Notes under the pieces: generated by a model | What the model saw: the letters and a program-made list of their open reading frames with translations, nothing else | What the model was told of the DNA's origin: nothing | Databases searched by the model: none | Part shown: one piece after another, positions 54,795-62,110 of the stretch | Numbering within the stretch: the first letter of the stretch is position 1 | How the letters are laid out: every line of letters begins with the position of its first letter | Assembly: GCA_004535795.1 (NCBI GenBank) | Contig: SPIA01000004.1 | Span: 38,500 to 102,499 of the forward strand | Direction: 5' to 3' | DNA: 64,000 nt | Origin: Gammaproteobacteria bacterium LSUCC0057 | GTDB lineage: Bacteria; Pseudomonadota; Gammaproteobacteria; Pseudomonadales; Porticoccaceae | Position numbers and translations under genes: made by a program

Positions 54795-54823
54795 ATGACA
54801 CTTTTGTGGCAGTGCAATGACAG
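54795..54823 (-). promoter_or_regulatory. Triple Pho box between gspF and gspG
   Basis: On the minus strand CTGTCAT, CTGCCAC and GTGTCAT are separated by TGCA and AAAA, an exact 11-bp period. The first pair matches the Pho consensus at 14 of 18 and the second pair at 15 of 18. Ten bases after the first pair is TTTAAT (54790-54795), 5/6 to the -10 consensus. It starts 4 bases after the gspF stop. Confidence 0.78.
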
Positions 54824-54827
54824 CCGG

Positions 54828-56054
54828 TTAAACCATATTGTTCATTTCCATGATAGGCAGCATCACCGCCGCGACAATGGTCAGGATCATCACCCCCATG
54901 GCGACAATGATCGCGGGGTTGAGGAGTTTAAGAAACAGCTCCACAGCATTATTAAGCCTAAGCTGATAGTAATCGCTCACCCTGAGCAACATTTTATCCA
55001 GCTCACTGCTCGCCTCGCCACTGCCGACCATGTGCACCAAAAAGCCGCTGCCCAGCTGCGCCTCAGCGAGCGATCGCTGCAGGCTGCTGCCGTTGCGCAT
55101 CTTTTCTATTACCGCCAACAACGCTGCGCGCAGCTGCAGATTGGTCACCACCGCCGCAGCAATTTTAAGCGCTGCCAGTATCGGCACCCCGGCAGCTAAT
55201 AACACACCCAAGCTGCGCGACCAGTCGGCAATATTGGCCATCAGCAGCCAACGGCCCACCAGCGGTAACCGCAGTAAAGCCGCGTGCCAACGCCGGCGGT
55301 TGTCGCCGCGCGCCAGCCACAGCGCGGCACCCACCGCTACGACTCCAGCCAGCAGTAGCAGCACTAGACCCCACTGCTGAACAAACTCGCTGCAGGCCAC
55401 CACCGCGCGGGTGATCAGCGGCAACTCGCGCTTAGAGCTAATAAACACCGCGGTAATTTTCGGCACTACCCAGACCATCATCACCGACAACACCAGCAGC
55501 GCTGTCACCACCAGTGTCGCCGGGTAGATCAACGCTTTAGTCAGGGTACCGCGGTTGTCGGCACTCTGCTCGAGATCGTCGGCAATCCGCTCGAGGATGG
55601 TCTCCAAGTGCGCGCCCTGCTCGCCGACTGCAACCGCCGCCACCACACTTTCAGCAATCTGATACGGGGAGCGCGCCAGCGCTTCAGAGAGCGACCGTCC
55701 CTGGCCTATTTCAGCCCGCCAGCTCTCCACCAACAAGCGCTGGCGCTGATTCTCGGCCTGCTCTGCAGTCAGTGCCAGCGCCTCGTCGAGCGGCAACCCC
55801 GACTGCAGTAAGATCGCCTGCTGACGCAATACCAAAATAAGGTCGGCCGTCGGCAGCGAGCGCTGCGACAGCGCCTGTGACCAGCGCGAAGAGAGGCGCC
55901 AGCTGGCGCCGCTAGCTACTTGCGGCTGCACCGTTTGCGGCAGCAGTTGGCGCTCCTTTAACAGCCGTCGGGCGTGGCGCTCCGACTCGGCGACAATGGT
56001 GCCACTCACTCGGCGGCCGGAGCGCTGAAAGGCGCGGTAGTGGAAATTAGCCAC
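54828..56054 (-). CDS. gspF: T2SS inner-membrane platform protein GspF
   Basis: A 408-residue polytopic platform protein. Two T2SSF domains (about residues 70-195 and 275-395) with LQSGLPLDEALALTAEQ and LLAAGVPILAALKIAA, and three transmembrane helices at about 172-192, 222-240 and 380-400. N-terminal ANFHYRAFQRSGRRVSGTI is standard. It overlaps gspE by 8 bases. It converts GspE motion into pseudopilus growth. Confidence 0.96.
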   Translation of the reverse strand: MANFHYRAFQRSGRRVSGTIVAESERHARRLLKERQLLPQTVQPQVASGASWRLSSRWSQALSQRSLPTADLILVLRQQAILLQSGLPLDEALALTAEQAENQRQRLLVESWRAEIGQGRSLSEALARSPYQIAESVVAAVAVGEQGAHLETILERIADDLEQSADNRGTLTKALIYPATLVVTALLVLSVMMVWVVPKITAVFISSKRELPLITRAVVACSEFVQQWGLVLLLLAGVVAVGAALWLARGDNRRRWHAALLRLPLVGRWLLMANIADWSRSLGVLLAAGVPILAALKIAAAVVTNLQLRAALLAVIEKMRNGSSLQRSLAEAQLGSGFLVHMVGSGEASSELDKMLLRVSDYYQLRLNNAVELFLKLLNPAIIVAMGVMILTIVAAVMLPIMEMNNMV

Positions 56055-57546
56055 TGGTCACCCGCAATACCTCTTCGAGGGTGGTGACACCCTCGGCCAC
56101 CAGCTGCATACCGGCACTGCGCAAACTCGGCACGCTAGTGCGGATCTGCTTCTCTATCTCCAATTCACTGGCACCGTCGTGAATCAAGGCCTGCAATTGT
56201 GGGTCGACTGTCACCAGCTCAAACAGCGCTTGGCGACCCTGAAAGCCGGTATGGTTGCACTGCGCGCAGCCGCGCGGTTGATAGAGCTGTGTGAGTGGCT
56301 GGCCAACCAGTGCCGCTGCCGCTTCACTGGCCGGCTGCAGCTGTCGACAGTGGCCACAGAGGCGCCGCACCAAGCGCTGACTGATGACACCGCGCACCGT
56401 GGAGGCCAATAAAAAGCCGTCGACGCCAAGATCTTGTAACCGCCCTATCGCCCCCGCCGCGGTGTTGGTGTGCAGGGTCGACAGCACCAAGTGGCCGGTG
56501 AGGCTGGCTTGGGTGGCTATTTCTGCGGTCTCGCCGTCGCGGATCTCGCCAATCAGCACCACATCGGGGTCTTGGCGCAAGATCGCGCGCAACCCGCGCG
56601 CGAAGGTCATGCCCGCCTTGAGGTTGATCTGAGTTTGGCTAATACCGGGTAGATCGTACTCAACCGGGTCCTCTACCGTCATGATATTGCGCCCCTGGCG
56701 ATCCATGCGCTGCAGACCGGCGTAGAGCGTGGTGGTCTTGCCAGAGCCGGTGGGGCCGGTCACCAGCACAATACCGTGCGGACGGGCGATCAACTCATCG
56801 AGCTGCTGTTTAATCGCCACAGGCATCCCCAAGTCGTCCAACTGCAACTGGCCAGCCTGCTTGTCCAGCAACCGCATCACCACTCTCTCACCGTGGCTGG
56901 CGGGCAGTGTCGAGACCCGCAAATCGATATTGCGACCGGCCAATCTGACACTCATGCGGCCATCTTGCGGCAGTCGTCGTTCGGCGATATCCAACTTGGC
57001 CATCACCTTGATACGCGAAATTAGCAGTGGTGCGATCTGCACCGAAGGGCTCAATACGGTACGCAACACGCCATCGAGGCGAAACCGCACCAGCGCCTGT
57101 TGCTCGTAGGGCTCAATATGGATATCCGAGGCCCCCTCTTTGAGACTCTCGGCGAGAATGGCATTGAGCAGCCGAATGATCGGCGCGTCCTCTTCGCCAT
57201 CGAGCAGGTCGGCGGCCTGCTCGAGTTCCGCCGCAGCGCTTTCCATATCAACGAAGGCTTTGATATCGGCCATCACCGCTTCAGAGCTTCCCTGCACAGC
57301 GGCGTAGACCGCTTTCAGCCGCTCGGCGAATGGCTCTGCCGCCAGACGGGTCAGGGTGTCATTTGGATAACTGCGCAGCGCTTCGCCAACCAGAGCGATA
57401 TCGCAGCCCTCGCAGAGCAGCAGCTCGGCGCTGGCGGGGTCGCGCAGCAGGCCGCTGTTGCGGGCAAATTCATACGGCAATAACTGGCCGCTGCGCGGCG
57501 CTGCGGCCGGTACGGCAAAGTCGAGCGAAGACTCTAAAGTGGACAT
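56047..57546 (-). CDS. gspE: T2SS assembly ATPase GspE
   Basis: A 499-residue secretion ATPase. Walker A VTGPTGSGKTTTLYAG (about residues 261-276), Asp and His boxes (GEIRDGETAEIATQASLTGH), and the four-cysteine zinc motif CGHCRQL...CAQCNHTG around 395-430. The N1 domain is short. It is the first gene of the 13-gene T2SS run. A hairpin lies 18-35 bases upstream and a Pho-box-like element 140 bases upstream. Confidence 0.97.
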   Translation of the reverse strand: MSTLESSLDFAVPAAAPRSGQLLPYEFARNSGLLRDPASAELLLCEGCDIALVGEALRSYPNDTLTRLAAEPFAERLKAVYAAVQGSSEAVMADIKAFVDMESAAAELEQAADLLDGEEDAPIIRLLNAILAESLKEGASDIHIEPYEQQALVRFRLDGVLRTVLSPSVQIAPLLISRIKVMAKLDIAERRLPQDGRMSVRLAGRNIDLRVSTLPASHGERVVMRLLDKQAGQLQLDDLGMPVAIKQQLDELIARPHGIVLVTGPTGSGKTTTLYAGLQRMDRQGRNIMTVEDPVEYDLPGISQTQINLKAGMTFARGLRAILRQDPDVVLIGEIRDGETAEIATQASLTGHLVLSTLHTNTAAGAIGRLQDLGVDGFLLASTVRGVISQRLVRRLCGHCRQLQPASEAAAALVGQPLTQLYQPRGCAQCNHTGFQGRQALFELVTVDPQLQALIHDGASELEIEKQIRTSVPSLRSAGMQLVAEGVTTLEEVLRVTSG

Positions 57547-57563
57547 ATCGGCAACCCGTTAGC

Positions 57564-57581
57564 TGAGCAGGCAACTGCTCA
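57564..57581. repeat. 7-bp stem-loop in the gspE leader
   Basis: TGAGCAG / CTGCTCA with a GCAA loop, 18 bases ahead of the gspE ATG on the minus strand. A GNRA-type loop on the plus strand (UUGC on the minus). No T-run, so not a terminator; it could affect ribosome access. Confidence 0.5.
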
Positions 57582-57685
57582 CAAGGAGATATGACCCGCC
57601 TCACCGCGGCGGCCAGCTCGGCACCCCAAGTGGCGTCAGGCTGGGCGTAAAGACAGGTCCTTGTCATCTATTTTGTTGCCGTTAG

Positions 57686-57703
57686 GTTACATTTTTATGA
57701 CGA
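57686..57703 (-). promoter_or_regulatory. Candidate Pho box upstream of gspE
   Basis: The minus strand reads TCGTCATAAAAATGTAAC, 14 of 18 to the Pho consensus. After exactly 10 bases comes CAAAAT (57670-57675), the same -10 sequence and spacing as at phoB. Weaker than the other boxes. The leader to gspE would be about 117 bases. Confidence 0.5.
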
Positions 57704-57819
57704 AAACCACCAGCCATAACGCCCCCGTTGACTGCACTAGCAGCTCTTGCGCCGCGCCGCTTGGGAGGGCAGACTGCTCAGCTGTCAGCCCGCATGCGGG
57801 CGCCCAAGCGGAGAGTGGT

Positions 57820-59100
57820 ATGCGCCCTGGATTACACACCGAATTTTGGCGAATCGCCTACCTCGGCCTATTTGCGTTGCTGTTCGGCTGGAGCGTCGGC
57901 CACCCCGCCGAGCTGCTGCTAATCGGCTGCGTTATCTACATGGGGTGGTCGTTTCGCGGCGCCGAAACGCTGTTTCGCTGGATCGATCGCGGTATGCGCG
58001 GCAGCCCGCCCGACGAGGGCGGGGTGTGGAGCGAAGTGGGCAACACCCTGCACCGCCAGAAGCGCCGCGACAAAACCCGCACGGTCAAACTGCGCGCTAC
58101 CATTGCCCGTATTTCCAACCTCACCGAGGCGTTGGATGAAGGTATTGTGGTGTTGCGCGACGATCTCACCGTGGATTTGTGGAACAACGCCGCAAAGCAG
58201 CTGCTGCAACTGCGCAGTAGCGACCGCGGCGCTCCGATCACCAACTTGCTACGCCAGCCAGAGTTTGTTCGCTACATGGCGGTGCGCCCGTTTGTCGGCT
58301 TCGTCGAGTTAGCTGCCGATCGGCACAGCCAGCGGGTGTTAAAGCTCAGCGCCTCAGAGTTTGGCCGCGGCGAAATTGTTCTGGTTGTGCACGACATCTC
58401 GCCGCTGCGCGAGCTGGAAAAACTGCGCCGCGAGTTTGTCGGCAATGTCTCGCACGAGCTGCGCACGCCGTTGACGGTTATTAAGGGTTACGCGGAAACG
58501 CTCAGCGCCACCCTAGACCCGACGCTCAGCGCCAGCCACCGAGCGCTGGAGCAGATCAGCCAGCAGGTCAAGCGCATGCAAGCGCTGGCCGACGATTTAA
58601 TTGTTATGTCAAAGCTGGAGTCCGACACCGTGTTGGCGTGCAGCGAAGCCACGCCGCTGGCGCCACTGCTCGAACAGCTGATCACCGATGCCACAAAACT
58701 CAGCGAAGGCCGCCACACTCTGCGCATCGACGGTCTAGCGCAGCAGCCGCAGTGGCAGGTGATGATGCGCAGCGAGGAGATCGTCAGCGCCCTTGGCAAT
58801 GTGCTGTTTAATGCGGTGCTACACAACCCGCAGGGGTGCAATATTGTGATCGCGCTGAGCCAACACCCGCACCATATAGAAGTGGCGATCAGCGATGACG
58901 GCGTTGGCATCGCCGCCGAGAGTTTGCCGCGTGTCACCGAGCGCTTCTACCGCGGCGATAACAGCCGCAACTCCGACACCGGCGGCAGCGGCTTGGGGCT
59001 GGCGATTGTCAAACATCTGCTGCAGCGCTGTGGCGGCGAGTTAACAATCACCAGCCGGCTCGGCCACGGCAGCTGCTTTACCTGCAAACTGCCCTGCTGA
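57820..59100 (+). CDS. phoR: Phosphate regulon sensor histidine kinase PhoR
   Basis: A 426-residue PhoR. Hydrophobic N-terminal membrane region (about residues 10-40), PhoR linker and PAS domain (LDEGIVVLRDDLTVDLWNNA), HisKA with phospho-His near residue 212 in VGNVSHELRTPLTVIKGYAE, and HATPase boxes ISDDGVGIA and GGSGLGLAIVKHLL. The open frame reaches 57661, but ATG at 57820 with GGAG 6 bases ahead gives the normal PhoR length (E. coli 431). It should sense PstSCAB/PhoU state and phosphorylate PhoB. It is detached from phoB by 17.8 kb. Confidence 0.95.
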   Translation: MRPGLHTEFWRIAYLGLFALLFGWSVGHPAELLLIGCVIYMGWSFRGAETLFRWIDRGMRGSPPDEGGVWSEVGNTLHRQKRRDKTRTVKLRATIARISNLTEALDEGIVVLRDDLTVDLWNNAAKQLLQLRSSDRGAPITNLLRQPEFVRYMAVRPFVGFVELAADRHSQRVLKLSASEFGRGEIVLVVHDISPLRELEKLRREFVGNVSHELRTPLTVIKGYAETLSATLDPTLSASHRALEQISQQVKRMQALADDLIVMSKLESDTVLACSEATPLAPLLEQLITDATKLSEGRHTLRIDGLAQQPQWQVMMRSEEIVSALGNVLFNAVLHNPQGCNIVIALSQHPHHIEVAISDDGVGIAAESLPRVTERFYRGDNSRNSDTGGSGLGLAIVKHLLQRCGGELTITSRLGHGSCFTCKLPC

Positions 59101-59123
59101 GCACCACAGCGGCGGCCATTACA

Positions 59124-59612
59124 TTAGCGCGCGACACAGCTGAATTGGTAGTAAAGGTAATATTTGCCACTGCGCAGCGGGTCACGAGTATCTTGCAACG
59201 CTTCACTGCGCTGGCCATCGAGACGCCAGCCGCGGCTGCAGTGGTGGGCCATCTGTAGGTGTAAGCGGCTGATCGCAAGGGTTACCGACTCCTCAAAGCT
59301 GGCGTCACCGCGCAGCGAGTAGAGCTCGCGCGCTTCAAAACTCTGCCCGGGGCTGTGGTTGAGCGAGCCCGGCGCTACCACCCGGTGCTCACTGATCACT
59401 GCGCGCCCAGCGCTGTCGCTGTAGAGCGGCTCTATCACCACTGGCGACAAGTCACTAGCGGGGCTGGCAGGCGGCTCTTGGCAGTCGACGATGCGCTCGG
59501 CAAAATCTAACCGGTCGGCGCTGTCGGCATCAAAATCGCAGCCGGCGTAGAGCGTGGAGCTCAACAGCGCAGCGCAGACAGCGACAACCGCGCGATAGCA
59601 AAAGGGTGACAT
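59124..59612 (-). CDS. Exported protein of unknown function
   Basis: A 162-residue protein with a signal peptide (about residues 1-24, AVVAVCAALLSSTLYAG). The mature part has four cysteines (GCDFDAD, VDCQEPP, HHCSRGW, FSCVAR) that could pair. It contains LYSLRGDASFEESVTLAISR and ends YYLYYQFSCVAR. I do not recognise a family. ATG at 59612 has GAGG about 7 bases ahead; the longer frame to 59687 would include the porin terminator. It lies downstream of the porin and could be read through at low level. Confidence 0.72.
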   Translation of the reverse strand: MSPFCYRAVVAVCAALLSSTLYAGCDFDADSADRLDFAERIVDCQEPPASPASDLSPVVIEPLYSDSAGRAVISEHRVVAPGSLNHSPGQSFEARELYSLRGDASFEESVTLAISRLHLQMAHHCSRGWRLDGQRSEALQDTRDPLRSGKYYLYYQFSCVAR

Positions 59613-59645
59613 AGATAACCTCGACAGCAGCACTTTATACGACCC

Positions 59646-59682
59646 AAAAAAATGGCCGCCCAGCGCAACGGCGGAGCGGCCA
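59646..59682 (-). terminator. Intrinsic terminator of the porin gene
   Basis: On the minus strand TGGCCGC ... GCGGCCA arms around a GC-rich centre are followed by seven T (A at 59646-59652 on the plus strand). Confidence 0.8.
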
Positions 59683-59698
59683 GCCAACAGCAGTGTAA

Positions 59699-60658
59699 TT
59701 AGAATTTGTGTTCCATTCCAACACCGAGGTAGTCGTTCTCTTCGCTGCCGTCCTCGTTGGCGGTGTAGAAGGCAAACAGCTTGGTCGACTTGGCCAGCTT
59801 GTAGTCGGCGCCCAGGCTCAGCGTCTCTTTGTCGCTCTCCTCCAGCGCGCTGTCGACACTGCCGTACTGCGCTTTCAAAGTGACGGCGTCAAGCTTATAA
59901 GCGGCACTGACAAAGTAGCCGTCTTCATCAACACTGCTACCACCATCGCTGTCTTCGTTTTGCTGGTAGATAAAACCAAGCTGCAGCTGCTGCAGCTGGT
60001 ATTGGGCGACTAGCCGCAGCAAGTCTTGCCCTTTAACTTCTCGATCGCCGGCCACCGCGAGGTAGAGATCGCCCTGCGTGTAAGAGAGCGAGTAGGAGAG
60101 GCCGTCGGCCAAACCGTCATCGGCATCGGCGCCCTCCGCCTCTTCGCCAGGCATCATTGCCAGCGTTGCGGCAAAACCGTTTACCGTCGGCGAGGTGTAG
60201 GCGACCATGTTGCTGGCGCGAGTCTCGCCATCGAGGAGATTTTTCAAATCGCCATCGAGATCATTAAATAGGTCGACCTTGTTTTGCGCCATTTTGGTCG
60301 GGGTGTCGTGGTTGCCGACCCAGACCATCCCGTAGCGACCTTTGAGGCCGGCCATTATGTTGCGCTGCTTGAACGGGCTGTCGCCGCTACACTTGCCGTC
60401 GTCGGCACAGACTTCAAATTCAGCTTTGTAGACCGCGTAGAGATCTGGCTGGATTTCGCTGTTACCTTTTACCCCCAGTCGCGACGCGTTGCTGTTGACC
60501 TGGTAGTTATCTTGGCTTGTAGTACCGCCCTGCTCCTCGGTGGCGACCACCGAAAGATTGATTTTGCCGTAAATACTGCCATCCAGTGGGCCGGAGGCAG
60601 CAACAGGCAGTGCCCACAGTGTCGCACAGGCTAACAGACAAGGTTTGAAACGGTTCAT
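59699..60658 (-). CDS. Gram-negative porin, phosphate-regulated
   Basis: A 319-residue trimeric-porin-type protein (Porin_4/OmpC-like superfamily). Signal peptide ending VAASG (about residue 22), first strand GSIYGKINLSVVATEE, the pattern SRLGVKGNSEIQPDLYAVYKAE, and C-terminal strand DYLGVGMEHKF with the terminal Phe. ATG at 60658 has AGGAG 8 bases ahead. A Pho box (15/18) with a spaced CATAGT lies on the same strand about 100 bases upstream, so this is the functional counterpart of PhoE/OprP. Not clearly homologous to OprP by eye. Confidence 0.9.
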   Translation of the reverse strand: MNRFKPCLLACATLWALPVAASGPLDGSIYGKINLSVVATEEQGGTTSQDNYQVNSNASRLGVKGNSEIQPDLYAVYKAEFEVCADDGKCSGDSPFKQRNIMAGLKGRYGMVWVGNHDTPTKMAQNKVDLFNDLDGDLKNLLDGETRASNMVAYTSPTVNGFAATLAMMPGEEAEGADADDGLADGLSYSLSYTQGDLYLAVAGDREVKGQDLLRLVAQYQLQQLQLGFIYQQNEDSDGGSSVDEDGYFVSAAYKLDAVTLKAQYGSVDSALEESDKETLSLGADYKLAKSTKLFAFYTANEDGSEENDYLGVGMEHKF

Positions 60659-60758
60659 AACAACTCCTGCTCGTGGTAATGGCGTGCAGTTGCACGCAAC
60701 TTGATGACATTTTTTGGTCACTAAGATGAATTTGCGATGACAACTATGCGGCACTTTT

Positions 60759-60776
60759 ATTTCAGTAATATGACAG
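60759..60776 (-). promoter_or_regulatory. Pho box of the porin gene
   Basis: Minus strand CTGTCATATTACTGAAAT, 15 of 18 to the consensus; 10 bases later CATAGT (60743-60748, 4/6 to -10). Predicted start about 60736. Confidence 0.82.
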
Positions 60777-60798
60777 CGAGCGAAATTTATCGCGGCCA

Positions 60799-60816
60799 CT
60801 GTCATATTAGTGTCAC
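60799..60816 (+). promoter_or_regulatory. Pho box of pstS
   Basis: CTGTCATATTAGTGTCAC, 16 of 18 to the consensus, with a third weaker repeat CCGTCTT 4 bases on (60821-60827). A -10-like CTTAAT lies at 60825-60830. It is 22 bases from the porin box and faces the other way. Confidence 0.88.
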
Positions 60817-60929
60817 AAAACCGTCTTAATGTTTACATCCAAGCGTTGTCTCATCATAAGTCTGAACGGCGGCGCTGAGTACTACCCTGCCAACGGCGTC
60901 AATCACGCTCTGCCCATGAGGATTACACC

Positions 60930-61985
60930 ATGAATAAATCGTTTTTTTACTCCAGCGCCATTGCCGCTGCACTGCTCGCAAGCTCAGCAGTGAGCGCGCG
61001 CGACACTATCGAGATCGTCGGCTCTTCGACCGTCTATCCGTTCGCCACAGTGGTCGCTGAGCGCTACGGCCGCTCCAGTGGTGGCGCCACCCCTAAAATT
61101 GAGGCGACCGGCTCCGGTGGCGGTCTCAAGCTGTTCTGCTCTGGCGTCGGCGCCAGCTACCCCGACATCACCAACTCATCGCGTCGTATCAAGGCGTCCG
61201 AGTTCGCTCTCTGCCAGTCTAACGGTGTCAACGATATTATCGAAGTTCAGATCGGCTTTGACGGCATCGTCATCGCCAACGCCAATGCCAGCGGTGCTGC
61301 GCCTCTAAACCTTAGCCGTCGTGAGCTGTTCTTGGCGCTGGCCAAGCAGGTACCGGGCAGCGACGGCGAGCTGGTCGACAACCCCTACACGCGCTGGTCG
61401 CAAATTAACTCCAATCTGCCCGACAGCGCTATTGAAGTGTTGGGGCCGCCGCCCACTTCAGGCACTCGCGACGCCTTCGCCGAACTGGCGTTAGAGGGCG
61501 GTTGCAAGACTTTTGAGACAATTAGCGCCCTGAAAAAGAGTGACAAACAGGCCTACAAGACCGTCTGCCACACCGTGCGCGAAGATGGCGCCTACATCGA
61601 GGCCGGCGAAAACGACAACCTGATTGTGCAAAAACTCGAGGCCAACCCCAGCGCTCTGGGCATTTTTGGTTTTAGCTTCCTCGACCAGAACGCCGACAAA
61701 GTGCAAGGTTCGCTGATTGAAGGGGTAGCACCGACCTTCGACTCGATTGCCGACAAGAGCTATCCGGTGTCGCGACCACTCTATTTTTACGTGAAAAAAG
61801 CTCACATTGGCGTGGTGCCGGGGCTGCAGGGCTACTTGGCCGAGTTCACCAGCGAAAAAGCGTGGGGCCCTGAGGGCTATTTGGCCGAGAAGGGCATGAT
61901 TCCGCTGCCGACTGCCGAGCGCCGCGCACTGGCAGCAGTCGTGGCAACATTAACGCCGATGAGTGGCCAAGAGCCGTTGAAGTAA
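60930..61985 (+). CDS. pstS: Phosphate ABC transporter substrate-binding protein PstS
   Basis: A 351-residue periplasmic phosphate-binding protein. Signal peptide 1-23 (SSAVSA), then IEIVGSSTVYPFATVVAERY, ATGSGGGLKLFCSG, DITNSSRRIK and PPPTSGTRDAFAELA, which are phosphate-binding loops of the PstS type found in Pseudomonas and cyanobacteria. GAGG precedes the ATG by about 8 bases. It is separated from pstC by a hairpin terminator/attenuator that would keep PstS in excess. Confidence 0.96.
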   Translation: MNKSFFYSSAIAAALLASSAVSARDTIEIVGSSTVYPFATVVAERYGRSSGGATPKIEATGSGGGLKLFCSGVGASYPDITNSSRRIKASEFALCQSNGVNDIIEVQIGFDGIVIANANASGAAPLNLSRRELFLALAKQVPGSDGELVDNPYTRWSQINSNLPDSAIEVLGPPPTSGTRDAFAELALEGGCKTFETISALKKSDKQAYKTVCHTVREDGAYIEAGENDNLIVQKLEANPSALGIFGFSFLDQNADKVQGSLIEGVAPTFDSIADKSYPVSRPLYFYVKKAHIGVVPGLQGYLAEFTSEKAWGPEGYLAEKGMIPLPTAERRALAAVVATLTPMSGQEPLK

Positions 61986-62006
61986 TTGTTAAAAATCGGC
62001 ACCATG

Positions 62007-62040
62007 ACGGCTCGCTTGCAGACTGCAAGCGGGCCGTTTT
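62007..62040 (+). terminator. Partial terminator/attenuator between pstS and pstC
   Basis: A 14-bp stem (one G-U pair) from ACGGCTCGCTTGCA and its complement around a 3-base loop, followed by only four T. The short T-run suggests leaky termination or mRNA protection, lowering pstCA expression relative to pstS. Confidence 0.78.
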
Positions 62041-62110
62041 CCGACTAGATTAGAGAGAGCATTCGTTAACCACCCAGTGGCTCGCGGATGACACTGAGGT
62101 ATTCACTGCC

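Noticed and set aside
57661-57678. Pho box for phoR on the plus strand
   Set aside because: TTGTCAT is a fair half-site but the repeat 11 bases on does not match.
57661-57819. N-terminal extension of PhoR to 57661
   Set aside because: The extra residues are Ser/Ala/Cys-rich and unlike PhoR; they cover the gspE control region, and ATG 57820 has a good ribosome site.
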